Positions 1 through 7,092 of a DNA stretch of 52,086 nucleotides are shown piece after piece; position 1 is the stretch's first letter, and each line of letters begins with the position of its first letter. This DNA is from JACRBT01 sp964474285 (lineage in GTDB: Bacteria; Chloroflexota; Dehalococcoidia; Tepidiformales; Tepidiformaceae): positions 1-52,086 of the forward strand of contig CAYYSD010000007.1 in the NCBI GenBank assembly GCA_964474285.1. Reading direction: 5' to 3'. A program made the translations under genes and the position numbers. The notes beneath the pieces were generated by a model. That model was not told the origin of the DNA, did not search any database, and worked only from the letters and a program-made list of their open reading frames with translations.

Positions 1-2526
1 GAAAACAAGATGGCGGACGCGCACTTCTTCATCGAGATGATGGAGCGCGGCGGCAAGATCGTGACGATTACGCCCGAATACAGCCCGCCAGCGACAAAGG
101 CAGACTACTGGATCCCGTGCCGGCCGGGCCTCGGCGATACGTCCATCTTCCTGGGTATCACGAAGATCCTGATGGATCGGAACCTCTACGACGCTCCGTT
201 CGTGAAGGCGTTCACCGACTTCCCGCTGATCATCCGGGCCGACACACTCAAGCGCCTGAACCCGATCGACGTGTTTCCCGGATACAAGCCTTCTCTACCA
301 GAGAACGGGCCGAGCTTCACGGAACAAGGTCTGACGAAAGAGCAATACGCGAAGCTGCAGGACTACGTGGTCTTCAACACCACGAGCAACTCGCTCGCGG
401 CAGTCACGCGCGACGACGTGGGCGCCAAGATGTCGCAGAAGGGCATCGACCCGAACCTGACGTACCGCGGGACGGTGAACCTCGTCGACGGGCGCCAGGT
501 GCAGGTGCTGACGCTCTGGGAGGCCTACAAGGACCACCTCAAGGACTACGACCTGGACACCGTCGCCGAAATCAGCGGGTCGCCGAAGAACCTCATCGAA
601 CAGCTCGCCATCGACATCGCGACGATTAAGCCGGTGGCGATCCATGTGGGAGAAGGCATCAACCACTGGTTCCATGCCACGCTCCACAACCGTGCCACGC
701 ACCTGCCGCTGATGCTCACGGGCAACATCGGCACGCCGGGCGCAGGATGCTATTCGTGGGCGGGGAACTACAAGGCTGCGCTGTTCCAGGGGACCCCGCA
801 AACAGGGCCCGGGTTCAAGGGCTGGGTCGCAGAAGATCCGTTCGAACCGAACCTGGACCCGAACGCGAAGGGCAAAGACATCGTCGCCCACGCCTATACG
901 AAGGACGAAGAGCCAGCCTACTGGGACCATGGCGACCAGGCGTTGATTCTCAACCTGAAGGCCGGCCGGAAGAACTTCACGGGTAAGACTCACATGCCGA
1001 CGCCGACCAAGGTTCTCTGGACGACGAACGTCAATCTGCTGAACAACGCCAAGTGGACCTATGGCGTGCTCTTCAACGTCCTCCCGAGGATCGACATGAT
1101 CCTGACGCAGGACATCGAGATGACGCTGAGCTGCGAATACTCAGACTTCATCCTGCCGGCGAATTCGTGGCTGGAAACGAACCAGGTCGAGGTGACCGCA
1201 TCGTGCCAGAACCCGTTCCTCCAGATCTGGAAGGGCGGCATCAAGCCGATGTTCGACACGAAGGACGACATCGAGATCATGGCCGGCGTCGCCCAGGCGC
1301 TCACCAACGAGACCGGCGACAAGCGGTTCGCGGACTACTGGAAGTTTGCGCTCGAAGGCCGCACGGACATCTACCTGCAGCGGCTGCTCGATTCATCCGG
1401 CACAACCAACGGCTACACCGTGAAAGACATCATGTCCGGAAAGTATGGCGAGCCGGGTTCCGCGCTGCTGATGTTCCGGACGTACCCGCGCATCCCCTAT
1501 TGGGAGCAGGTTCACGACAACAGGCCGTTCCACACGGACACGGGCCGGATGAACAGCTACTGCGACATCCCCGAAGCGATTGAGTATGGCGAGAACTTCA
1601 TCGTCCATCGCGAGGGGCCGGAGGCGACACCGTACCTGCCGAACGTCATCGTCAGTTCCAACCCGTTGATCCGGCCCAACAGCTACGACATTCCGGAGTC
1701 GGAGATGGACCCGGAGATGCGGACGGTTCGGAACATCAAGAAACCGTGGGCGGAGGTGAAGAACACGAAGAACGCGCTCTGGGAGGCCGGGTACAACTTC
1801 TACTTCCTTACGCCGAAGACCCGGCACACGGTGCACTCGTCGTGGAGCGTGACCGACTGGATGAACCTCTGGTCCACGAACTTCACCGACCCCTACCGGG
1901 CGGACAAGCGCCTGGCAAGCGTCGGGGACCAGCAGCTGCACATGTGCCCGGACGACGCCAAGGCCCTTGGCCTCGTCGAAGGGGACTACGTCTACGTGGA
2001 TGCGAACCCGGCTGACCGGCCCTTCATCGGGCACGACAAGCCAGAGTATGCGGAGGTCAAGAAGGTGGCGCGGATGATGCTTCGCGTGAAGCTGAACCCG
2101 GCTTACCCGCGCGGGGTCGTGATGACGAAGCACGGGGGATTCGGCGCCACCGAGAAGACCGTCTGGGGCCATGAAAACCGCCCCGACGGCCGTGCGGTCT
2201 CGGCCGACACGGGCTACCAGTCGAACTTCCGCTACGGCAGCCACCAGAGCGCGACCCGTGACTGGTCAATGCCGATGCACCAGACCGACACGCTCTTCCA
2301 CAAGGCCAAGGTGGCGCAGGCGTTCCTCTTCGGCGGGGAAGCGGACAACCACGGCATCAATACCGTGCCCAAAGAGACCCTGGTGAAGATTACCAAGGCG
2401 GAAGACGGCGGCCTGAACGGCAAGGGCGCCTGGATTCCGGGTACCACGGGGATGTCGCCGGGCGGGGAAAACGCGTCGATGCGGTCCTACCTCAAGGGCG
2501 GCTACAGCCGGATCAAGGGGGCGTGA
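1..2526 (+). CDS. nxrA: Molybdopterin oxidoreductase alpha subunit, nitrite oxidoreductase/nitrate reductase-like (5' partial)
   Basis: Catalytic subunit of a type II DMSO-reductase-family enzyme that would hold the bis-MGD molybdenum cofactor. The reading frame is open from base 1, so the N-terminal part (signal peptide, first Fe-S cluster motif, Mo-ligand region) lies outside the window; 841 codons remain of an expected 1100 or so. Visible family blocks include WIPCRPGLGDTSIFLGI near residue 40, the glycine-rich LTGNIGTPGAGCYSW near 240, and SDFILPANSWLETNQVEVTA near 385. The C-terminal molybdopterin-binding barrel contains HREGPEATPYLPNVIVSSN and FGGEADNHGINTVPKETL. These blocks, and the beta subunit next door, recall periplasmic-type NxrA from memory; no alignment was run. 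First gene of a six-gene run. The residues that would separate oxidase from reductase are mostly missing, so substrate and Tat export are inferred. Confidence 0.85.
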   Translation, partial: ENKMADAHFFIEMMERGGKIVTITPEYSPPATKADYWIPCRPGLGDTSIFLGITKILMDRNLYDAPFVKAFTDFPLIIRADTLKRLNPIDVFPGYKPSLPENGPSFTEQGLTKEQYAKLQDYVVFNTTSNSLAAVTRDDVGAKMSQKGIDPNLTYRGTVNLVDGRQVQVLTLWEAYKDHLKDYDLDTVAEISGSPKNLIEQLAIDIATIKPVAIHVGEGINHWFHATLHNRATHLPLMLTGNIGTPGAGCYSWAGNYKAALFQGTPQTGPGFKGWVAEDPFEPNLDPNAKGKDIVAHAYTKDEEPAYWDHGDQALILNLKAGRKNFTGKTHMPTPTKVLWTTNVNLLNNAKWTYGVLFNVLPRIDMILTQDIEMTLSCEYSDFILPANSWLETNQVEVTASCQNPFLQIWKGGIKPMFDTKDDIEIMAGVAQALTNETGDKRFADYWKFALEGRTDIYLQRLLDSSGTTNGYTVKDIMSGKYGEPGSALLMFRTYPRIPYWEQVHDNRPFHTDTGRMNSYCDIPEAIEYGENFIVHREGPEATPYLPNVIVSSNPLIRPNSYDIPESEMDPEMRTVRNIKKPWAEVKNTKNALWEAGYNFYFLTPKTRHTVHSSWSVTDWMNLWSTNFTDPYRADKRLASVGDQQLHMCPDDAKALGLVEGDYVYVDANPADRPFIGHDKPEYAEVKKVARMMLRVKLNPAYPRGVVMTKHGGFGATEKTVWGHENRPDGRAVSADTGYQSNFRYGSHQSATRDWSMPMHQTDTLFHKAKVAQAFLFGGEADNHGINTVPKETLVKITKAEDGGLNGKGAWIPGTTGMSPGGENASMRSYLKGGYSRIKGA

Positions 2527-2530
2527 GGCC

Positions 2531-2800
2531 ATGGTCGAAAAAGAGTTCGAAGCGGATGACCCCTATGAGTTCGTCGCGGTGCGGTTCCCCGTGGCCGAAG
2601 GCGTCGATGCCGACGCCGTAATGGCGCGGACCTTCATCGAGGAATACGCGCTCATGGGAATGCCCAGGAGCAAGATGCTGCACCTGTTCCATTCCCAGTT
2701 CTTCGCGGGCACCCACGCCATCCTCGAAGCGCGAGGCGAGGCGTTTGTGCAGGCGATCATCGATGACGTGTACGGGCCGCCCGTACTCCAGGAGGTGTGA
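2531..2800 (+). CDS. Small protein of unknown function between the alpha and beta subunits
   Basis: An 89-aa soluble protein that starts 4 bases after the alpha stop and ends 1 base before the beta start, so it is almost certainly co-translated with both. It is acidic at the N-terminus (MVEKEFEADDPYEFVAVRF) and seems to form a beta strand followed by helices. The core ALMGMPRSKMLHLFHSQFF is followed by GTHAILEARGEAFVQAIID. It has no cysteines, signal peptide or membrane helix. I cannot assign a family. The placement suggests an assembly factor or small accessory subunit of the molybdoenzyme, but that is inference. GC-rich codon use matches the neighbours, and the frame is intact and tightly packed, so I consider it a real gene. 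Confidence 0.85.
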   Translation: MVEKEFEADDPYEFVAVRFPVAEGVDADAVMARTFIEEYALMGMPRSKMLHLFHSQFFAGTHAILEARGEAFVQAIIDDVYGPPVLQEV

Positions 2801-2801
2801 C

Positions 2802-4040
2802 GTGCCAAAGGTGTACAACTGGCAGCTTGGCCGTGAGATGGACTATCGCTACGACAACGGGAAAGCGAAACGCCAGTTCGCGGCCGTGTTCAACATCAAC
2901 CGCTGCATCGCCTGCCAGACGTGCACGATGGCGTGCAAGTCGACCTGGACGTTCTCGCCGGGCCAGGAGCTGATGTGGTGGAACAACGTCGAGACGAAGC
3001 CGTACGGGGGCTATCCGCAGCACTGGGACGTGAAGGCGCTGGAGCTGCAGGAGAAGGCGAACCCGGGCGGCCAGGTCTGGGACCCCGCGGCGAAGGACGC
3101 CACCAAGGCACCCTACGGCAAGTTCGAAGGCAAGACGGTCTTCGAGACGGCCGACGGCGTGAACCAGATGGTGACGGGCTACATCCCGACGGAAGACGAG
3201 TGGAAGGTCCCGAACATCTATGAGGACACCGCCACCAGCTATTCGAAGCAGGGCGTGACGCTTCCGGAACACTCGGGCTGGTTCTTCTACCTGCAGCGCA
3301 TCTGCAACCACTGCACCTACCCGGCGTGCCTGGCGGCTTGCCCGCGCAACGCCGTCTATAAGCGCGAAGACGACGGCATTGTGCTCATCGACCAGGAACG
3401 TTGCCGCGGCTATCGCAAGTGCGTGGAAGCGTGCCCCTACAAGAAATCGATGTACCGGCCGAGCACGCGGACTTCGGAGAAGTGCATCGGCTGCTATCCC
3501 CGCGTCGAGGGTTCGGACCCCCTGACCGAAGGGTTGCCGATGGAGACGCGCTGCATGACGGCATGCATCGGCAAGATCCGGCTCCAGGGACTGGTGCAGG
3601 TTGACGACAACGGCCAGTGGCTGGCAGACCGCCAGAACCCACTCTACTACCTCGTTCATGTAGAGAAGGTGGCGTTGCCGCTCTACCCGCAGTTCGGTAC
3701 TCAGCCGAACGTCTACTACATTCCGCCGCGCTGGGTGCCGCGGGACTATCTCCACCAGATGTTCGGACCCGGCGTCGACGAGGCCATCGCCAAGTACACG
3801 AACCCCAGCCGCGAACTGCTGGCGGTCCTCCAACTCTTCCGTGCGACGCAGAAGATCGTCTTCAGCTACCGGGTCGAACAGGGCCCGAAGACGGGCGAGC
3901 TGACCGTCGCCGGCCAGAAGCGCGAAATGTTCAACGACACGGTCATTGGCTTCGACAGCCAGGGCCGCGAAATCGTCCGGGTGAAGGTGGACGAGCCGCT
4001 CATCGAGCGCCCGGACCGCTTCACGATGAACACGATCTGA
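2802..4040 (+). CDS. nxrB: Iron-sulfur beta subunit, nitrite oxidoreductase/nitrate reductase-like
   Basis: Electron-transfer subunit of 412 aa that carries electrons between the Mo site and the heme subunit. The GTG start at 2802 is chosen because AGGAGG lies just upstream and the product then begins VPKVYNWQLGREM, an N-terminus I associate with NxrB. Four ferredoxin-type clusters are visible: C35-C38-C41-C45, C168-C171-C176-C180, C201-C207-C211 and C228-C231-C251-C255. In the third group (CRGYRKCVEAC) Tyr204 stands where a fourth Cys would sit, as expected for a [3Fe-4S] cluster in this family. WWNNVETKPYGGYPQ and PSRELLAVLQLFRATQ are further family-like blocks. No signal peptide; if exported it would travel with alpha. 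The family is certain, the Nxr subgroup is probable, and the physiological direction is unknown. Confidence 0.92.
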   Translation: MPKVYNWQLGREMDYRYDNGKAKRQFAAVFNINRCIACQTCTMACKSTWTFSPGQELMWWNNVETKPYGGYPQHWDVKALELQEKANPGGQVWDPAAKDATKAPYGKFEGKTVFETADGVNQMVTGYIPTEDEWKVPNIYEDTATSYSKQGVTLPEHSGWFFYLQRICNHCTYPACLAACPRNAVYKREDDGIVLIDQERCRGYRKCVEACPYKKSMYRPSTRTSEKCIGCYPRVEGSDPLTEGLPMETRCMTACIGKIRLQGLVQVDDNGQWLADRQNPLYYLVHVEKVALPLYPQFGTQPNVYYIPPRWVPRDYLHQMFGPGVDEAIAKYTNPSRELLAVLQLFRATQKIVFSYRVEQGPKTGELTVAGQKREMFNDTVIGFDSQGREIVRVKVDEPLIERPDRFTMNTI

Positions 4041-4049
4041 GGTGCGAAC

Positions 4050-4808
4050 GTGATGATGACGACGACTGTCCAGGACGTTGACTTCACCTCCCAGGCGATC
4101 GGACGCGCGACGGGGTACACACTCCTCGCGCACCTGTTCGCATTTCCAGACGCGCCGGGAATCGCGGCGATGCAGGAAGCTGCCGCGGCCGCTGCTCCTT
4201 TTTCCACCGGTGGGCCGATCGTCAGCCTCTCCGGTGTCATTCTGGCAGCCGAGCCAGAGCCGCTCGTCCAGGCATACACCCGCCTGTTCTCGCTGAGCTC
4301 ATCGCCCGATTGTCCGAACTTCGAGTCGGCGTACTTCTCGCCAGACCCCATCCAGCAGACAAACCGCATGGCCGACATCGGTGGGTTCTACCGGGCGTTT
4401 GGCGTGGATGCACTCGGCACGGGACTGCGCCCGGACGACATATCGGTGGAGCTCGAGTTCATGGGCTACCTCTGCCGCAAGGAGCTGCATGCGCGAATGC
4501 ACCTGGGGGCGCCGCGGACGGCGCAGGTGGTGAAGGCGCAACGCATGTTCGTGGGTGAACACCTGGGGCTATGGGCGGCCGAGTTCGGGAAGCGTGTGGC
4601 GCTCAACGCCGGCGCCTGCGACTTCTACCGGCTGCTCGGAGTGGCCCTTGACGACTGGATCACGGAGGAGGCGGCGCTGATGAAGGTGGACCTTGCCGGG
4701 GCAGCGGATTCGCCCGCACCGGGATGGAACGTGCGCGAAGAAGAGCCGCCGGGCGACGAGGAGGCGGGGGACGCCATCTTCGCCCTCGACGAGCTCCCTG
4801 TGCTGTGA
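4050..4808 (+). CDS. TorD/DmsD/NarJ-family molybdoenzyme chaperone
   Basis: A 252-aa cytoplasmic chaperone expected to bind the alpha-subunit apoprotein and its leader while the molybdenum cofactor is inserted. The family region is in the middle: YTRLFSLSSSPDCPNFESAYF, then TNRMADIGGFYRAFGVD, then a helical segment with SVELEFMGYLCRKELHARMH. The last 40 residues are acidic and low-complexity (REEEPPGDEEAGDA), probably disordered. It starts 9 bases after the beta stop; GTG 4050 and ATG 4053 or 4056 are all possible, with GAGGTG at 4039-4044 favouring 4050 or 4053. The order beta-chaperone-gamma is common in type II molybdoenzyme operons. Confidence 0.88.
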   Translation: MMMTTTVQDVDFTSQAIGRATGYTLLAHLFAFPDAPGIAAMQEAAAAAAPFSTGGPIVSLSGVILAAEPEPLVQAYTRLFSLSSSPDCPNFESAYFSPDPIQQTNRMADIGGFYRAFGVDALGTGLRPDDISVELEFMGYLCRKELHARMHLGAPRTAQVVKAQRMFVGEHLGLWAAEFGKRVALNAGACDFYRLLGVALDDWITEEAALMKVDLAGAADSPAPGWNVREEEPPGDEEAGDAIFALDELPVL

Positions 4809-4824
4809 AGTGAGGAGGATGACC

Positions 4825-5790
4825 ATGCGAACCGCAAAGAGACGCCGGGCGATGCTCATGCTGTTGGGCGTGATCGCGCTGGCCGGCGCGCTGCAACTGA
4901 CGAATACGAACCTGGCCCGGTCCCAGGGGGCATCGCTCCAGGCGTACGAGTCGCCGAATGATCCGGGGTTGGACCCGAACCATCCCGCGTGGACGAAGGC
5001 GATCGCCATCGAGGTGCCACTGACGGCGCAGGCGGGTACCTATCCCACCGGGGGAGGCAGCATCGCCACTGTCTCGGCAAAGGCGCTGCATTACCACGAA
5101 CAGCTGTACGTACGCGTGGAGTGGGACGACCAGACGCGGGACGAGAGCACGACGCGCGTGCAGGACTTCGCCGACGCGATCGCCGTCGAATTCCCTTCGA
5201 AAGCGGCGAACAACGCGGTGCCCGCACTGTGTATGGGCCAGGCGGATGCCGGCGTGAACATCTGGCACTGGCGGGCGGATTCTCAGGCGGGCCTGCGCGA
5301 CCCGGCAGAGGTCTACACGACGGCGTTGATCGACGCGATCCCGGCGAATGAGAAGCTGTTCTACACCGCCCGGGAAGCCGGTAATCCGTTCGCGAACCCG
5401 GACCTTGGTCCGGTGCAGTCGCTCGTTTCGTTCACGTTCGGCACGCTCGCCACGGCATCCGTGCAGGATGTCGAGGGGGCAGGGACCTATGCGAACGGAC
5501 GCTGGACCGTCGTGTTCAAGCGGGGCTACCCGGCGGCAAACAACGACCAGGCGAACTTCGGGCCAGGGACGCAGACCGACATGGCCTTCGCGGTATGGAA
5601 CGGCAGCGAAGGGGACCGCAACGGGCGCAAGTCCGTCTCGCAGTTCGTGACGCTGACGGTAGCGAACGCGGACATGCCAGGCACGAGCACAACGAACACG
5701 ACGGCCATCTTCCTCGGGGTCGGGATGCTCTTGGGCATCGCCGGGCTGGGGATCGGGCTCGGGCTCGTCGGATTCAGGCAGGTGAAGTGA
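4825..5790 (+). CDS. Secreted heme-b gamma subunit (ethylbenzene dehydrogenase-related)
   Basis: Likely periplasmic heme subunit (321 aa) that passes electrons between the beta Fe-S chain and the respiratory chain. AGGAGG at 4813-4818 touches ATG 4819 but is 6 bases from ATG 4825, so 4825 is the better start. Residues 1-36 form a Sec-type signal (KRRR followed by LMLLGVIALAGAL). The heme domain shows VPALCMGQADAGVNIWHWRAD around 132-152. Met137, and Lys232 in GRWTVVFKRG, are candidates for the axial Met/Lys heme ligands known from ethylbenzene dehydrogenase gamma. A C-terminal helix (about 294-317) would anchor it on the outer face of the membrane, which is unusual for the soluble members of this family. 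The stop overlaps the next start. Confidence 0.85.
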   Translation: MRTAKRRRAMLMLLGVIALAGALQLTNTNLARSQGASLQAYESPNDPGLDPNHPAWTKAIAIEVPLTAQAGTYPTGGGSIATVSAKALHYHEQLYVRVEWDDQTRDESTTRVQDFADAIAVEFPSKAANNAVPALCMGQADAGVNIWHWRADSQAGLRDPAEVYTTALIDAIPANEKLFYTAREAGNPFANPDLGPVQSLVSFTFGTLATASVQDVEGAGTYANGRWTVVFKRGYPAANNDQANFGPGTQTDMAFAVWNGSEGDRNGRKSVSQFVTLTVANADMPGTSTTNTTAIFLGVGMLLGIAGLGIGLGLVGFRQVK

Positions 5791-6740
5791 TGGTCGCCAG
5801 GGAGATGACGCCCCGGTTGCCCATGCCATCGCGGGAGACGCAGGCTGCCATCTTTGGCGGTCTCGCCCTCTCAGCGGCGGTCGAACTGCTCGTCCTGCGC
5901 AGTTTCACGCGGACTGCGGTGCACATCCCGGCGCTGGAACAGATGGCGGAGCCGTATAAGGTCATTGCGACCATGGGACGGTCAGCCTACTACGTGGCCG
6001 GCGCGCTCATGGTGGTGGCAGCGGTCCTGATGGTGCGGCTGTGCTGGGCTGAACGGCGAGGGGCGACGTGGGCAGCGGCTTCAGGTGTCGCTGTGTTCCT
6101 GGCCGCCGCCGCGTGGGGCGTGGGTGGCGGCGCGAACTCGGTTGGCGTGGACGTCGCGACGCTCGGGGCGGTTGGCGTGGTGGCGGGCGCCGGAGCGGCG
6201 GCGGATAGGCGACGCGGTGCAATGGTGATGCTTGTGCTCTTCGGGTTGGCCTTCGCGGCCAGCGGGGCGCACACCACGCTGCAAGCGGCGGCGCAGGAAC
6301 GAATCGCACAGGTTCGCGCGAACTGGCTGCTGGACATGGCCGAGATCCTGGCCATCGGGTTTGCCGTGGCGACGCCGCTGGCCCTCCTCGAACGGAGGCC
6401 GGGGCGGCTCGTCCAGGCGGCGGGGGTCACGGCAGGAGTGCTTACGTTCGCGATGCTCGTGGGGAGTGGCAGCACGACACGCATCCTGCTGCTATGGAAC
6501 CACGGGCTCGCGGGAACGCTTCCCGCGGTGGCCTACGCGTTCGCAGCAGGCGGGCTGGCAGCCACCATCGCCGGCCTCGTCCGGCAGGGCGACAGGATGA
6601 CGGCCGCGGGGATCGTGCTGATGCTCGCGGGCGGCATCGGGCTGCACAACACCTATCAGTCGGGACTGGTGGTGGTCGGGCTGGCGATGGTCTGCCTGGC
6701 GTCTTCGACGCGGAGCAAGAAGCTGCGGGAAACCGCCTGA
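5790..6740 (+). CDS. Polytopic membrane protein of the molybdoenzyme operon
   Basis: A 316-aa integral membrane protein whose ATG shares one base with the gamma stop (TGATG), so the two are translationally coupled. I see about 9-11 hydrophobic segments, for example around 19-38, 66-84, 95-110, 144-163, 184-200, 208-224, 234-263, 270-285 and 291-304. Four histidines are present. His161, His238 and His286 lie in or at the edge of membrane segments (SGAHTTLQ, LLWNHGLAG, GIGLHNTYQ). I do not recognise a named family. From position and histidines it may be a b-heme or quinone-interacting anchor for the complex, by analogy to NarI or NrfD, but it resembles neither in sequence. That role is inference. 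Confidence 0.8.
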   Translation: MVAREMTPRLPMPSRETQAAIFGGLALSAAVELLVLRSFTRTAVHIPALEQMAEPYKVIATMGRSAYYVAGALMVVAAVLMVRLCWAERRGATWAAASGVAVFLAAAAWGVGGGANSVGVDVATLGAVGVVAGAGAAADRRRGAMVMLVLFGLAFAASGAHTTLQAAAQERIAQVRANWLLDMAEILAIGFAVATPLALLERRPGRLVQAAGVTAGVLTFAMLVGSGSTTRILLLWNHGLAGTLPAVAYAFAAGGLAATIAGLVRQGDRMTAAGIVLMLAGGIGLHNTYQSGLVVVGLAMVCLASSTRSKKLRETA

Positions 6741-6760
6741 GCTTGCGGACCCAGGCTCAG
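6737..6760. terminator. Hairpin spanning two convergent stop codons
   Basis: CTGAGC (6737-6742) and GCTCAG (6755-6760) form a 6-bp stem around a 12-base loop. The stem contains the stop codons of both convergent genes. There is no clear T-run on either side, so any terminator role is weak. Confidence 0.35.
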
Positions 6761-7092
6761 TGGTTTGAGAGCAGCTTCACCGCGGCATGGATGCCGTTGA
6801 GCCCGAAGCCGCTGATGACGCCGCGGCAGGCGGCGCTCAGGGGCGAAGGCGAATGCCCGTCCCAGCGTTCGGCGCGCACCTCGATGCAGCGCGACGAGCG
6901 CCCGGCGACCGTTTGAACCACCTCGGCGACTCGCGACATCGGCACGGCCCCGGCCCAGACGATGTAGCCGCGCGTGGGGTCGGCGCGCAGGGCGGCAAGC
7001 CACTCGTCGAGCGACGTGGTGGCCGTGAACTGCTCACCCGGGCCCAGCCGTGCGGCGGTGAGGGTGTCAACGAACACAAGCACGGAGCTCAC
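6757..7092 (-). CDS. Hypothetical protein coupled to the CoA-transferase
   Basis: A 111-aa protein whose GTG start overlaps the CoA-transferase stop by four bases (GTGA), so it is translated from the same message. It starts MSSVLVFVDTLTAARLGPGE and has an alternating strand-helix pattern. The C-terminal GVISGFGLNGIHAAVKLL looks like a helix packed on a Rossmann-like core. There are no obvious catalytic motifs, membrane segments or signal peptide. I do not recognise the family. Being fixed to a CaiB-type enzyme, it may act on the same acyl-CoA pathway or stabilise the enzyme; this is inference only. Confidence 0.75.
   Translation of the reverse strand: MSSVLVFVDTLTAARLGPGEQFTATTSLDEWLAALRADPTRGYIVWAGAVPMSRVAEVVQTVAGRSSRCIEVRAERWDGHSPSPLSAACRGVISGFGLNGIHAAVKLLSNH

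Noticed and set aside
2757..4133. A 458-codon minus-strand frame opposite the beta subunit
   Set aside because: An antisense shadow rich in Arg and Val, with no family pattern; the plus strand encodes clear Fe-S motifs.
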